This document shows, one piece after another, positions 43,062 to 52,070 of a stretch of DNA of 64,000 bases (the first letter of the stretch is position 1; every line of letters begins with the position of its first letter). The notes under the pieces are model-generated. The model did no database searches. It was given only the letters and a program-made list of their open reading frames with translations, and was not told the DNA's origin. The stretch is from JAMCRM01 sp035561075 (GTDB lineage Bacteria; Acidobacteriota; Terriglobia; Bryobacterales; Bryobacteraceae), in assembly GCA_035561075.1 (NCBI GenBank), contig DATMYF010000116.1, positions 1 through 64,000 of the forward strand, given 5' to 3'. The translations under genes were made by a program, and so were the position numbers.

Positions 43062-45329
43062 CTATCGGCCCAGCCCGCGTAGCAGTGGCGGAAGATCCAC
43101 CGTCAGGGTGTGCTTGAGTACAGCGAGTTTCTCGCGCAGAGTATCGGGAGTGTAAACATAATCCTGCTCCCATTCATAACCCAGCCGGGAATCGCGCTCC
43201 GCGACGGCCAGCGAGGCCTGGGTTCGTGCGGTCTCTTCGCGCAGGATTACTTCGAGGCGCCCGAGCATGGCCGGGCGCTCAGCGGCGCCGGCAGTGCCGA
43301 GCCGGAAGCGCAGATCTTCGAACTCGAGAACGGCGTACTCGCTGCGCATCATGCGCTGCAACTGTTCGGCCAGGAGCACCTCCCGGTACGCGCCGGTGCG
43401 CTTTGCCGCGGGCGCTGCCAGGGCGGCGCGGCGATAGGGACGCAGGCCCGCCTCCATTTCATCGGCGGCCAGCCGCAGGTACTTCATAAATACGGGCAAC
43501 GAAAATGGACGAGCATAGCGTTCCGCGGCGTTGACTTTATTGGTGAAATCGGGCCACAGGATCAGACGTGCTGGTACATAGGGCCAGTGCGGATTGACGC
43601 CGGTGGTACGCGCCCAGAGTGCCGAGTCGGACCAGGATTGGTACCGTGTCTCCATACGCGGTTTAGGCTGCTTGAGGAACAGCGGCGTGGCCACGGCGTT
43701 GTTAGTGCCCCAGTTCGGCCCCGTGTCGGGCACCAGCCGGATCGCCTGGCTGAAGCGCTTCCACGCCTCCAGCACGTCCCCTTCGCTGCCCGCGCCAAAA
43801 TCGCGCCGCGCCATGCTGCGCAGCAAATCGTCGAGTGGCGGAGCGCCGCTCCAGCTATACCAGGCGCGCATCTCGGCCACGAAATTCGGTTTGAACCCGT
43901 AGCTCCAGCTTTCGAGCGTGCCGTCCACTCCCCATTTCTCCAGCGCCTCGTACCGTTGGTGCCACTGGTAGGGCAACGGTAAGTAAGGGAAGGTGCCGTA
44001 TTGCCAGCTCGCCCAGGTATCGGCTTTGCAATAGACCCGCGAACCGAGCCGCTTAGCCTCACGGATCTGCGCCTGCGTCACCTCGGCCGGTCCCACTACG
44101 TTGATCGCGTAATCCTTGAGTGAACCCTGTTCGCCATCCAATTCGAAAGCCTTGCCGTTTTCGAAGGTCAGCAGGGGAATAGCTTTGCGCGGCAACTGCG
44201 CCGTGCCGTAGGCCTTGTTTTCGGCCTGTCCAGGACGGAAATCCACGTTGTATTCCCAGGGCAGTACCTCGATCGCCGGGTTTATGCGATGGCACTCCTC
44301 CGTCACGATGGCCACGCCGCGCGCCCACTCCCGCAACCACTTGCGCAGGTCCTCGTTCTGGTTCTGGCCGCCGGCCCCGAACCATCTCTCGTAATAGAAG
44401 CCCTCGGTCAGCAGTACGTAGCCGCGGATATCGGGGAACTCTGTCACGATGTCGCGCACCAGTTTCCGCAGCCCGGCCTCGTTCTCCGGTGTGGGAGTGT
44501 AGCGCCACAGAATGGGCACGTAAACTCCGAGCCCCTGTTTGGCGGCGCGACGCACCAAGTCCTGCATGGCGCCCGGCGGATGGGCCTTCATTTTGTCCCA
44601 GTGCGGCCCGACGCCGGGCGCGTTGTTCGGGTTCCGGTAGATGGAGTCGTGGATGGCGTCAAAGCCGTAGCGGGCTGCGGTGGCTAGATAGTTGTCCGGC
44701 CAGTTCATCCAGCCCAGGCCGGAAAGAGTCATCCGGGCACTGAAGAGGCTGCGACGGGTGGTGTCCAGGTTGCGCGGCACGAAGGGCGCTTCGCGAAGGC
44801 TGAAACGCGCTTCCAGATTATAGAGACCGTACATGGCTCCCCGCTCGTCGTAGCCGCACACCGCAATGCTCTCGCCTGAGACCATAATGCGGTAGTCCTT
44901 GGGGCCGGCGAGGTTGGCGCCGCAGCCGGGCATCTGCTCTCGGGTCCCCGCCACTACGACACGGTCCGCGCGCTGGCCGCCTTCCAGTGAATCTACCGTT
45001 TCGATCGCGAGACGGGTGCGCATGCCATCCGCCAGTCGGTCCCGGAATTGCTCAGCCGCGTGTCGCAGCAGCGGGCCGGAGTCTCGCCGGATGAGTAGCC
45101 GCCACCCCTGCCCGGAAATGCCAAGTTCGGAGGACGCGGGGCGCGCATTGGGGTCGCGCCGCAAAGGTTCCAGGCGCTCCGCAAGTGTCTTTTGAAATGC
45201 ATACGACGGCTCAAGGGGAAGCGCCGGGAGCGCGCGGGCGGCAAAAGCCTCGGCCGTGGGCTGCACAGCGGCGCCAAAGAGCACCGAGGCGGTGGCGAAC
45301 AGCGCCGGCAAACTGTATACAACACGCAT
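43062..45329 (-). CDS. Secreted glycoside hydrolase-like protein (GH67/GH20-type N-terminal domain)
   Basis: This encodes 755 aa with a signal peptide (MRVVYSLPALFATASVLFGA). Residues about 65-190 form the small alpha/beta domain that precedes the barrel in GH67, GH20 and GH115 enzymes (DYRIMVSGESIAVCGYDERG, AMYGLYNLEARFSL). A barrel follows (YGFDAIHDSIYRNPNN, DLVRRAAKQGLGVYVPILWR, DIRGYVLLTEGFYYERWF, EVLPWEYNVDFRPG), with Glu in LLTEGFYYE as a possible catalytic residue. The C-terminal part is helical. It probably acts on glucuronic-acid-like or hexosamine-like units. The gene is divergent from the third receptor, with only 100 bases between them, so both are likely induced together. The ATG follows a -10 box by six bases. 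Confidence 0.75.
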   Translation of the reverse strand: MRVVYSLPALFATASVLFGAAVQPTAEAFAARALPALPLEPSYAFQKTLAERLEPLRRDPNARPASSELGISGQGWRLLIRRDSGPLLRHAAEQFRDRLADGMRTRLAIETVDSLEGGQRADRVVVAGTREQMPGCGANLAGPKDYRIMVSGESIAVCGYDERGAMYGLYNLEARFSLREAPFVPRNLDTTRRSLFSARMTLSGLGWMNWPDNYLATAARYGFDAIHDSIYRNPNNAPGVGPHWDKMKAHPPGAMQDLVRRAAKQGLGVYVPILWRYTPTPENEAGLRKLVRDIVTEFPDIRGYVLLTEGFYYERWFGAGGQNQNEDLRKWLREWARGVAIVTEECHRINPAIEVLPWEYNVDFRPGQAENKAYGTAQLPRKAIPLLTFENGKAFELDGEQGSLKDYAINVVGPAEVTQAQIREAKRLGSRVYCKADTWASWQYGTFPYLPLPYQWHQRYEALEKWGVDGTLESWSYGFKPNFVAEMRAWYSWSGAPPLDDLLRSMARRDFGAGSEGDVLEAWKRFSQAIRLVPDTGPNWGTNNAVATPLFLKQPKPRMETRYQSWSDSALWARTTGVNPHWPYVPARLILWPDFTNKVNAAERYARPFSLPVFMKYLRLAADEMEAGLRPYRRAALAAPAAKRTGAYREVLLAEQLQRMMRSEYAVLEFEDLRFRLGTAGAAERPAMLGRLEVILREETARTQASLAVAERDSRLGYEWEQDYVYTPDTLREKLAVLKHTLTVDLPPLLRGLGR

Positions 45330-45335
45330 AGCAGT

Positions 45336-45364
45336 AATTTAAAGCATGTTGGGCCTAAGAGCAA
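45336..45364 (-). promoter_or_regulatory. Predicted promoter of the glycosidase gene, leaderless arrangement
   Basis: On the minus strand TTGCTC (45364-45359) and TAAATT (45341-45336) are 17 bases apart. Six bases separate the -10 box from the ATG at 45329. There is no Shine-Dalgarno sequence. Confidence 0.5.
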
Positions 45365-45395
45365 TAAAAATTGCGTGATCACAATATTTTGGAGT

Positions 45396-45423
45396 TTGCA
45401 AATTGCCGAAGTATGTGTATACT
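45396..45423 (+). promoter_or_regulatory. Predicted promoter of the third receptor, leaderless, with overlapping palindrome
   Basis: TTGCAA (45396-45401) and TATACT (45418-45423) are 16 bases apart and the ATG at 45430 follows six bases later. The inverted repeat AGTATGTGTATACT (45410-45423) covers the -10 box and could be an operator. Confidence 0.5.
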
Positions 45424-45429
45424 TCTGGC

Positions 45430-48400
45430 ATGCACATTTCCCGTCTCGCCGCTTTATGCTGCATGCCTGCGCTCCTTGTAGCCCAGTCGGTCACCGGTAC
45501 GATAGCCGGCCGAGTGCTGGATCCATCCGGGAAAGTCGTACCCGGCGCGCGTGTATCCATAGTGGATACAAAAACGGCCGATACACGCGCCGGCAATACG
45601 GATGACGCGGGCATATTCGTCTTCCCCGCCGTGCGCCCCAGCACGTACACCGCACGAATCCAAGTGCAGGGCTTCGTGCCCATAGAGCGCACCGGCATCG
45701 TGCTCACCGCCAACGAGCGGCTCGCAATTGGCGATATCACGCTGCAACTGGCTTCTGTGGCTGAGAGCGTCGTTGTGCAAGCGCAAGGCGCGGCCGTGCA
45801 GACCACCAGCTCCGAACACGCGGCTCAGCTAAATTCGAACCAGATTGAGTCAATTCTAGTGCGCGGGCGGGATGTGATGTCGCTACTGCGGCTGCTGCCG
45901 GGTGTTTCGTACGGGTCCGACCCGACGGCTCTCGGCGAGGGGCTGGGCTCCAGCTTCCCCAATGTGCAGGGCGGCCGTTACTCCTGGAATACCTTCAACG
46001 TAGACGGCCTGGCGGGTAACGACTTGGGTAATCCCTGGACGGCCAGCAGCTCCGTGAACCTGGATGCCATTGCGGAGGTAAAGGTGCTGCTGAACAACTA
46101 CCAGGCCGAGTACGGGCGCAATGCCGGCGCCTTCATCAACGTGGTCACCAAATCCGGCAGCCGCGAGTTCCACGGCTCCGCCTATGGCTACCTGCGCAAC
46201 GAGGCGCTCAATGCGAACGACTTCTTCAACAATCGCAACCGGACGGTGAAGCCCCTTTACCGCCACACCACACTTGGCTTCACCTTGGGCGGGCCCATCT
46301 ACATCCCCGGAAAATTCAACGCCAACAAGGAAAAGCTGTTCGGCTTCTACTCCTTCGAGAACTGGCAGAGCAAGAATCCTCGTCCCATGCAGCGGCTCAC
46401 CATGCCCACTGAACTGGAGCGCCGTGGGGACTTCTCCCAGACGCTGGATTTGAATGGCGCGGTAATCCCCATCAAAGACCCGTCCACGGGACTGAACTTT
46501 CCCGGAAACGTGGTACCGGCCAGCCGCATCAACCGCAACGGCCAACTCCTGCTGGAGGTCTTCCCCCTGCCCAACATGCTGAATCGCGGCGTCACCGGCG
46601 GCTCCTATAACTATGTCTTCCAGGAGAGCTCCCGAGCCCCCAAGCGCAACCAGATTTACAAGGTGGATTACAACGCCACGGAGAAGGACCGCCTGACGGT
46701 GCGCTTCTCCACCTGGATGGCGGACAACCAGGGCTATGGTGTCGTAGGCTTTCTGCCGTCCTGGAACATGGTGGCGGAGCGGTATCTGTTCACCGACACC
46801 GGCATCATGGCCACCTACACGCGCATTCTGAGTCCCGCGCTGGTCAATGAGTTCACCGGCGGTTTCCGGCGCAGCGCGGAAGAGGCGAGCGCCATCGATC
46901 CCAATGAACAGAACAAGATCATCCGCGGGAAGATCGGGATGACGCTGAAGCAGCTCTATCCGGTGAATAACCCGCTGGACTTCATCCCCGCGGCCTCCTT
47001 CGGGGGCGTCACCGGAGCGGCGTCTATTAGCTACGACGGCCGCTTTCCCATGCTGGGCACCGACGACCGGGTATGGACCTTCGGAGACAATCTCACCTGG
47101 ATCAAGGGCGCTCACAATTTCAAGTTCGGCGCGCTGCTGGACCGCGGACGCGAATACGAGGGTGAATCCGGCACCTTCGGCGGCAGCTTCGCCTTTGGCA
47201 GGAACGTGAACAACCCGCTGGATTCGAACTACGCCTACTCCAATGCGCTGCTGGGGAACTTCGCTTCCTACGCCGAGTCCATGTACAAGCCCGGCTACAA
47301 GGGCGTGAATTTCATCCTGGAGACCTTTGCGCAGGATTCCTGGCGGGTGACGCGGCGCTTTACGCTGGAATACGGGGTGCGCCTTGTATACTACACCCCG
47401 TGGCGAGCGGAAGACGGCGCCAGCGCCGGTTTTGCGCTAGAGCGCTATGACCCTTCAAAGGCTCCCGCCCTGTTCCGCCCCGTGCTCTCCGGAGGCCGGC
47501 GCATGGGGTACAACCCGGTAACCGGCGCGGTGGTGGATCCGGTGCTGATCGGTGCCTTCGTGCCCGGCTCCGGCACTTTCAGCAACGGCATGGTGGAGGG
47601 GACCGATACCACTTATCCCAATGGCTTCGTTCGGCAGGAGCACATCCTGCCGGAGCCGCGCATCGGTTTGGCCTACGACCCCTTCGGTGATGGCAAGACG
47701 GCCATTCACGCCGGCTTCGGACTGTTCCACAATACCCGCACCGTGGGTCAGCCTTACGTGCTCGCGGCTCGCGGCAATCCGCCGCGGCAGTTCACCCCGG
47801 TGATGTACTACGGCAGCATGGATACATTTCTGAACGCCGCGGGTTATCTGTCCCCGACTTCGGTGTACAGCTTCGAAAAGGCGATGAAGACGCCGGGCAT
47901 ATTCAATCTGACTTTCGGTGTGCAGCGGGATATCGGTTTGGGCACGGTGGTCAAAGTTAGCTATGTGGGCTCTCTTGGCCGGCACCTTTTGCAGGCCCGC
48001 GACCTCAACGTTGTCCCTTACGGCGCGCGCTTCCTGCCGGAAAACGCCGATCCCTCCAACCCCACCCTGTCGCTGAGCGACAATTACTTCCGACCCTACC
48101 GCGGCTACGGCAGCATCCGGTATTACGAGATGGCGGGGAACTCCAGTTACAACTCCCTCCAGGTGATGGTCAACCGCCGCTATGCCCACGGCTTCCAGTT
48201 GGGAATGGCCTACACCTGGTCGAAGAGCATGGGCTATGGCAGCACCGATCTGGACGTCATGGCCACCTATCAGAATCACCGCACCTGGCACTACGGCAAA
48301 ACCAATTTCGACCAGACCCACAATTTTGTGTTCAACTACATCTGGGATCTTCCCAAGGGCAGTAAGCTGGCACCCAATCTGCTGACCCGGCTTATGTTCG

Positions 48401-48876
48401 ACAACTGGCAGATCGCGGGTGTGACGGCCTTCGTCAGCGGCACTCCATCAGGGGTGGGCTTCAGCACCACGGATAGCATCGATATCACGGGGGGCGGGGA
48501 CGGCGCGCGCATTATCGTCAACGGCAGAGCGCAACTGCCGCATGGAGAGCGCCAGTTCAGCCGCTGGTTCGATACCACGATGTTCGCCCGCACTCCGAAG
48601 GGCAGCTTCGGCAACGCGCCCAAGGACGTGTTCCGCGGCCCCGGCGTGAACAACTGGGATATCTCGCTCTTCAAGAAGTTCCCCATCAAAGGCGAGCAGC
48701 GCTATGTGCAGTTCCGCTGCGAGATGTACAACGCCTTCAACCACACCCAGTTCGCGAGCGTGGACGCCACCGCGCGGTTCGATACCGCCGGCCGTCAGGT
48801 CAACCCCAGGTTCGGCGAGGTGAACTCTACCCGTTTGCCGCGCGTTATGCAGGGCTCGCTGCGGGTGACGTTCTAA
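45430..48876 (+). CDS. Oar-type TonB-dependent receptor
   Basis: This encodes 1148 aa. A signal peptide (MHISRLAALCCMPALLVAQ) is followed by the carboxypeptidase-regulatory-like domain (GTIAGRVLDPSGKVVPGARV, AGIFVFPAVRPSTYTARI), a plug with VRGRDVMSLLRLLPGVSYG, GGRYSWNTFNVDGLAGND and EYGRNAGAFINVVTKSGSRE, and a barrel ending MQGSLRVTF. It should be an outer-membrane importer for products of the divergent glycosidase. The ATG at 45430 is preferred over a TTG nine codons upstream because it opens the signal peptide and lies six bases after the -10 box. The gene is long, but the barrel shows no interruption. Confidence 0.87.
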   Translation: MHISRLAALCCMPALLVAQSVTGTIAGRVLDPSGKVVPGARVSIVDTKTADTRAGNTDDAGIFVFPAVRPSTYTARIQVQGFVPIERTGIVLTANERLAIGDITLQLASVAESVVVQAQGAAVQTTSSEHAAQLNSNQIESILVRGRDVMSLLRLLPGVSYGSDPTALGEGLGSSFPNVQGGRYSWNTFNVDGLAGNDLGNPWTASSSVNLDAIAEVKVLLNNYQAEYGRNAGAFINVVTKSGSREFHGSAYGYLRNEALNANDFFNNRNRTVKPLYRHTTLGFTLGGPIYIPGKFNANKEKLFGFYSFENWQSKNPRPMQRLTMPTELERRGDFSQTLDLNGAVIPIKDPSTGLNFPGNVVPASRINRNGQLLLEVFPLPNMLNRGVTGGSYNYVFQESSRAPKRNQIYKVDYNATEKDRLTVRFSTWMADNQGYGVVGFLPSWNMVAERYLFTDTGIMATYTRILSPALVNEFTGGFRRSAEEASAIDPNEQNKIIRGKIGMTLKQLYPVNNPLDFIPAASFGGVTGAASISYDGRFPMLGTDDRVWTFGDNLTWIKGAHNFKFGALLDRGREYEGESGTFGGSFAFGRNVNNPLDSNYAYSNALLGNFASYAESMYKPGYKGVNFILETFAQDSWRVTRRFTLEYGVRLVYYTPWRAEDGASAGFALERYDPSKAPALFRPVLSGGRRMGYNPVTGAVVDPVLIGAFVPGSGTFSNGMVEGTDTTYPNGFVRQEHILPEPRIGLAYDPFGDGKTAIHAGFGLFHNTRTVGQPYVLAARGNPPRQFTPVMYYGSMDTFLNAAGYLSPTSVYSFEKAMKTPGIFNLTFGVQRDIGLGTVVKVSYVGSLGRHLLQARDLNVVPYGARFLPENADPSNPTLSLSDNYFRPYRGYGSIRYYEMAGNSSYNSLQVMVNRRYAHGFQLGMAYTWSKSMGYGSTDLDVMATYQNHRTWHYGKTNFDQTHNFVFNYIWDLPKGSKLAPNLLTRLMFDNWQIAGVTAFVSGTPSGVGFSTTDSIDITGGGDGARIIVNGRAQLPHGERQFSRWFDTTMFARTPKGSFGNAPKDVFRGPGVNNWDISLFKKFPIKGEQRYVQFRCEMYNAFNHTQFASVDATARFDTAGRQVNPRFGEVNSTRLPRVMQGSLRVTF

Positions 48877-48894
48877 TAGGGAGGAACCGATGAT

Positions 48895-48909
48895 GCGTCA
48901 CGTTGACGC
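48895..48909 (+). terminator. Weak stem-loop after the receptor gene
   Basis: GCGTCA and TGACGC flank a CGT loop, 19 bases after the stop, followed by a moderately T-rich stretch. The six-pair stem is short, so this is only a candidate terminator. Confidence 0.3.
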
Positions 48910-48939
48910 GTGATTCTGTTCTTATCGGCTAAACCAGCC

Positions 48940-49120
48940 GCCTTCATGCTGCAAGTCGTGACATGCACGCCTGTGCGGCGCTTGCAGACATCAGACCACC
49001 CCTGCCCGGGGATGGCGAGTTCGGAGGCCGCGGGGTGTGCATGAGGGTCGTGCCGCAAAGGTTCCACGCTTCGGCAAGTACCTCGGCCGTAGCTGCACAT
49101 CGGCGCCAATAGAAGCCGCC
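48940..49120 (-). pseudogene. Degenerate copy of the N-terminus of the 43062-45329 glycosidase
   Basis: The minus strand reads SVEPLRHDPHAHPAASELAI then PGQGW, matching RLEPLRRDPNARPASSELGI then SGQGW of the intact glycosidase. The DNA alignment to 45060-45280 is close, with an internal deletion of about 60 bases before the stretch CCTCGGCCGT. No barrel sequence follows and no start is usable. A paralogue of the glycosidase gene has been lost here except for this piece. Confidence 0.7.
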
Positions 49121-49429
49121 CTGGACAGTTCGAGCATTGCCCATGCTCCAGGTAGAGAAGAGCATCATAGCCGTGCTGCCTTCCCCGGAACGTCTCAGGG
49201 GGGCACACGTTGAAGATGAAGCGGCAGGGAACGCATAAGCGGAGATCGCGCGGTGTTGACATCAGCAAAACCTCCGTCCATCGGCTGATTCGCATCCGCA
49301 CGGCTTCTCGATTTACTCGTGCCTGAGGTTGGGATACAACTGACTTGCTGTGTCCCGCGCAAGAGATGCGCCCCCGCCGCATTGAGTTCGAGCTGTTGTG
49401 CCGGTGATTGTACGGCTTCCCAGCGGCAC

Positions 49430-49727
49430 GATCTATATCTACACCGAAGCCCTCTTTCGTACGCTAAGCTGAGTCTCAGCGCCAAAGGAAATCGGAAAGC
49501 CGGGAAGCATCGACGTGAGCTTTCATATCAGCAACGTCGGTAGCCGGCCGGGGAAGCGGACGTTCAGCTTGATGGTGCGGTTCACGCTGACGCCCGAGGT
49601 GCCGGCGGTTTACGACCAGAACATGGTACGGCGCGTGGGACCGGGAACCTTCAACGTGACCGTCGGCAGTGCGTCGGACCAGATCCGACTCAGCGATAGT
49701 TTCGAGGTGCGTCAATGCGAATGGTAA
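49430..49727 (+). pseudogene. 3' relic of a GH3-type beta-glucosidase
   Basis: PLSYAKLSLSA, then after a frame change EIGKPGSIDVSFHISNVGSR, VRFTLTPEVPAVYDQN and PGTFNVTVGSASDQIRLSDS follow the order of the GH3 C-terminal fibronectin-III-like domain (GLSYT, then V..V.NTGSR.G, then L...YD...., then G.F.V.VG.SS). Stops and frame changes interrupt it and the catalytic domains are missing. The stop lies just inside the next gene, which overlaps it by 13 bases. Confidence 0.6.
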
Positions 49728-51028
49728 CGGCTCTACTTACCCTTTACGCCATCGGACAGGCTGGCCAGGCCCAGACGAAGAGCCTGGACGTAAAAGTCTT
49801 CGATTCGGGTTTCGCGCAGTCGCACGGAACCTTCAACGGCATGGGAGCCGCGAGCGACGGAAAGATCTACTACGTGCTTTGCTCGAATCGGATCGATGTG
49901 GGGGCGCAGATGTTTTCCTACGATCCCGGCACCGGCAACATCAAGCACCTGGGCGATCTCACCGAGGCCTCCGGGGAGAAGGGCCTCAAGGCGATTCCGC
50001 AGGGCAAGAGCCACGTCAATTTCGTCGAATCGCGGGGCAAGCTCTATTTTGCCACTCACGTCGGCTACTACAGCATCATCGACGGCAGGGAAAAGATGGG
50101 AGTGCCGGAACCGGGCTACAAACCATATCCCGGGGGGCATTTCCTGGCGTACGACATGGCTTCAGGGAAGTTCGATAACCTGGCTGCAGCCCCGGCAGGG
50201 GAAGGCATTATCTCCATGAACATGGACGTCGAACGAGGCCGCCTTTACGGCTTGACGTGGCCTTCCGGCCGATTTCTGCGCTTCGACATGGAGACCAGAA
50301 AACTGAAGGACCTCGGCCCGGTCACCCTCGACGGGGAGGCCGGCGAAGGTCCCAAGTACCGCATCCTGTGCCGGTCCCTAGCCGTGGATCCGCGGGATGG
50401 CGCGGTGTACTTCACCACCGCCGACGGCGATATCATGCGATACCGGTACGATCGCGATGCCATCGAGAGCGTAAAAGGCGAGAACCTGCGCAAGGACTAT
50501 TTTGGAGCCTTCCCGGAGGAGAAGTTGGGAATGGGTTACAACTGGCGGCAGACGTTTTGGCACGCGCCCCAGAAAGCCATCTACGGCCTCCACGGCACCT
50601 CGGGGTACCTGTTCCGGTTCGACCCGCGAGTGCCGCGCGTGGACGTGCTGGAACGGATCACATCGGAACCCTCGAAGCGGACCGGCACGTATGACGAATT
50701 CTCCTATGGCTATCTCGGTTTCGCGCTTGGTCCGGACGGGCGCACGGTGCACTATCTGACGACCGGTCCCATTCTGGACGCGAACAGCAAACGCATGCCG
50801 GCCGGGAGCCACGCCAAGAGGGCTCCCAAAGTGGATCTGCGCCTGGTCACCTACGATATCCCGTCGGCAAAATACGAAGACCACGGCCCGATTCTGCTCC
50901 CCGACGGACAGCGGCCTCAAACCGTGCACTCGATCGCGGTGAGCCGGGACGGCACGGTCTACACTCTGGGCAGGTTTACAAGGAAAGGCCACCAGGTCGC
51001 CGACCTGATTCAGGTGCGGCTGCGCTGA
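49715..51028 (+). CDS. Secreted beta-propeller protein of unknown function
   Basis: This encodes 437 aa. A signal peptide (MRMVTALLTLYAIGQAGQAQ) precedes about seven blades with the recurring pattern of Gly-Lys/Arg-Ile/Leu-Tyr followed by a Phe/Tyr-Asp element: GKIYYVLCSNRIDVGAQMFS, GKLYFATHVGYYSI, HFLAYDMASGKFDNLA, GRLYGLTWPSGRFLRFDMET, GAVYFTTADGDIMRY and GTSGYLFRFDPR. It belongs with exported propellers that often bind or cleave carbohydrates, but no catalytic residues are recognised. Its start lies in the end of a GH3 relic, so it was probably cotranscribed with a beta-glucosidase. Its present promoter is unclear. Confidence 0.7.
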   Translation: MRMVTALLTLYAIGQAGQAQTKSLDVKVFDSGFAQSHGTFNGMGAASDGKIYYVLCSNRIDVGAQMFSYDPGTGNIKHLGDLTEASGEKGLKAIPQGKSHVNFVESRGKLYFATHVGYYSIIDGREKMGVPEPGYKPYPGGHFLAYDMASGKFDNLAAAPAGEGIISMNMDVERGRLYGLTWPSGRFLRFDMETRKLKDLGPVTLDGEAGEGPKYRILCRSLAVDPRDGAVYFTTADGDIMRYRYDRDAIESVKGENLRKDYFGAFPEEKLGMGYNWRQTFWHAPQKAIYGLHGTSGYLFRFDPRVPRVDVLERITSEPSKRTGTYDEFSYGYLGFALGPDGRTVHYLTTGPILDANSKRMPAGSHAKRAPKVDLRLVTYDIPSAKYEDHGPILLPDGQRPQTVHSIAVSRDGTVYTLGRFTRKGHQVADLIQVRLR

Positions 51029-51096
51029 AGTTAGGGTCAGCAGGCGACTGCCCTTAACGGGCCTAGACGACCAGTTTGTGGCGAACGCCGAATCGT

Positions 51097-51888
51097 TCAC
51101 CTCCCTGCGCCGAGTCGCGAAAGCCCTTCTGTCAGCTCAATGCGCGTTCCCCACGGGTCGGTGAGGAAGGCAATCGTCAGGCCAAGGTCCGGCCGCGGCG
51201 TGACCGGCATGTCGAGCTTGATGCCGGCGGCTTCGAGCTTCGCGCAGAACGTCTTGATACTGGTCACCTCCAGTCCGATATGGTCGAGACGGCGGCCCTT
51301 AGTGGGGACGGGACGCCTCTCGGCCGTCTTCCAAGAGAGATTGACGCCGGGTAGGTCGGCCGCCTTGAACTTGCCTCTCATCCCTGGCACGGCGCCAAAC
51401 ACCTTCGCGTACCAGGCGCGCATCTCGTCGATCTGGTTCGAAGCCAGGTGCAGGTGGTGGTGCTTGATCGGCGCATCGAGCTTCGGATCGCCGGTGAACT
51501 CCACCATCACCCCGTCAGGGAACTCGGCGAAGAACTGACTCTGCTTCGGAATCTCTCGGGTGATGCGCACACCCGCGGCAGTGAGCCTCCCCCTTGTCCC
51601 GGCGAGGTCCCGGACCGCGAAGCCGAGGTGATCCACTACAGACCCTTCCGTGCCTCCCTCGGCCTCACCCTTGCGAAAACCGATCAGCACGCCGGGAAAA
51701 CTCGCAAACTCGAGCGGGCCGACTTTCAGAAGTTCGCCGCCGAGCGCATCCACCCAGATCTTCTTCTGGGAATCGGGGTCCGGCGTGATGATATGAAAGT
51801 GCCCCATCGATACGCCCAGTGCGTTCGGTGGGGCAACCTGGGCGAGCAGCGGGATAGCGAGGAGCCCACCAATAATCGTTAGGCGCAT
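51097..51888 (-). CDS. Secreted VOC-superfamily (glyoxalase-like) protein, two modules
   Basis: This encodes 263 aa with a signal peptide (TIIGGLLAIPLLAQVAPP). Two VOC halves are visible: the first with MGHFHIITPDPDSQKKIWVD, VVDHLGFAVRD and DGVMVEF, the second with HHHLHLASNQIDEMRAWYAK, RLDHIGLEVTS and DPWGTRIELTEG. The His and Glu positions (MGHFH, MVEF, KHHHLH, RIELTE) are consistent with a metal centre as in glyoxalase or extradiol enzymes. The reaction cannot be told. Export is unusual for glyoxalase I, so a different role is likely. The gene is convergent with the propeller gene and stands alone. Confidence 0.75.
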   Translation of the reverse strand: MRLTIIGGLLAIPLLAQVAPPNALGVSMGHFHIITPDPDSQKKIWVDALGGELLKVGPLEFASFPGVLIGFRKGEAEGGTEGSVVDHLGFAVRDLAGTRGRLTAAGVRITREIPKQSQFFAEFPDGVMVEFTGDPKLDAPIKHHHLHLASNQIDEMRAWYAKVFGAVPGMRGKFKAADLPGVNLSWKTAERRPVPTKGRRLDHIGLEVTSIKTFCAKLEAAGIKLDMPVTPRPDLGLTIAFLTDPWGTRIELTEGLSRLGAGR

Positions 51889-52070
51889 AATGGCCTAAAT
51901 TATCCCACGGATATTGCCTTCAATCATCACAGCACTGAGTTCCGGCAAGCGATGCCGCGCACGGAGCCGCGTGGCGCGGACGTCCTGTGGGCGCTTTGGG
52001 GCAGCGCTGATAGGCGCCGGCATCGTCGTTGCGCTGGTTGAGTGATTACGTGCCCCGCAGGCGGAGAGCG

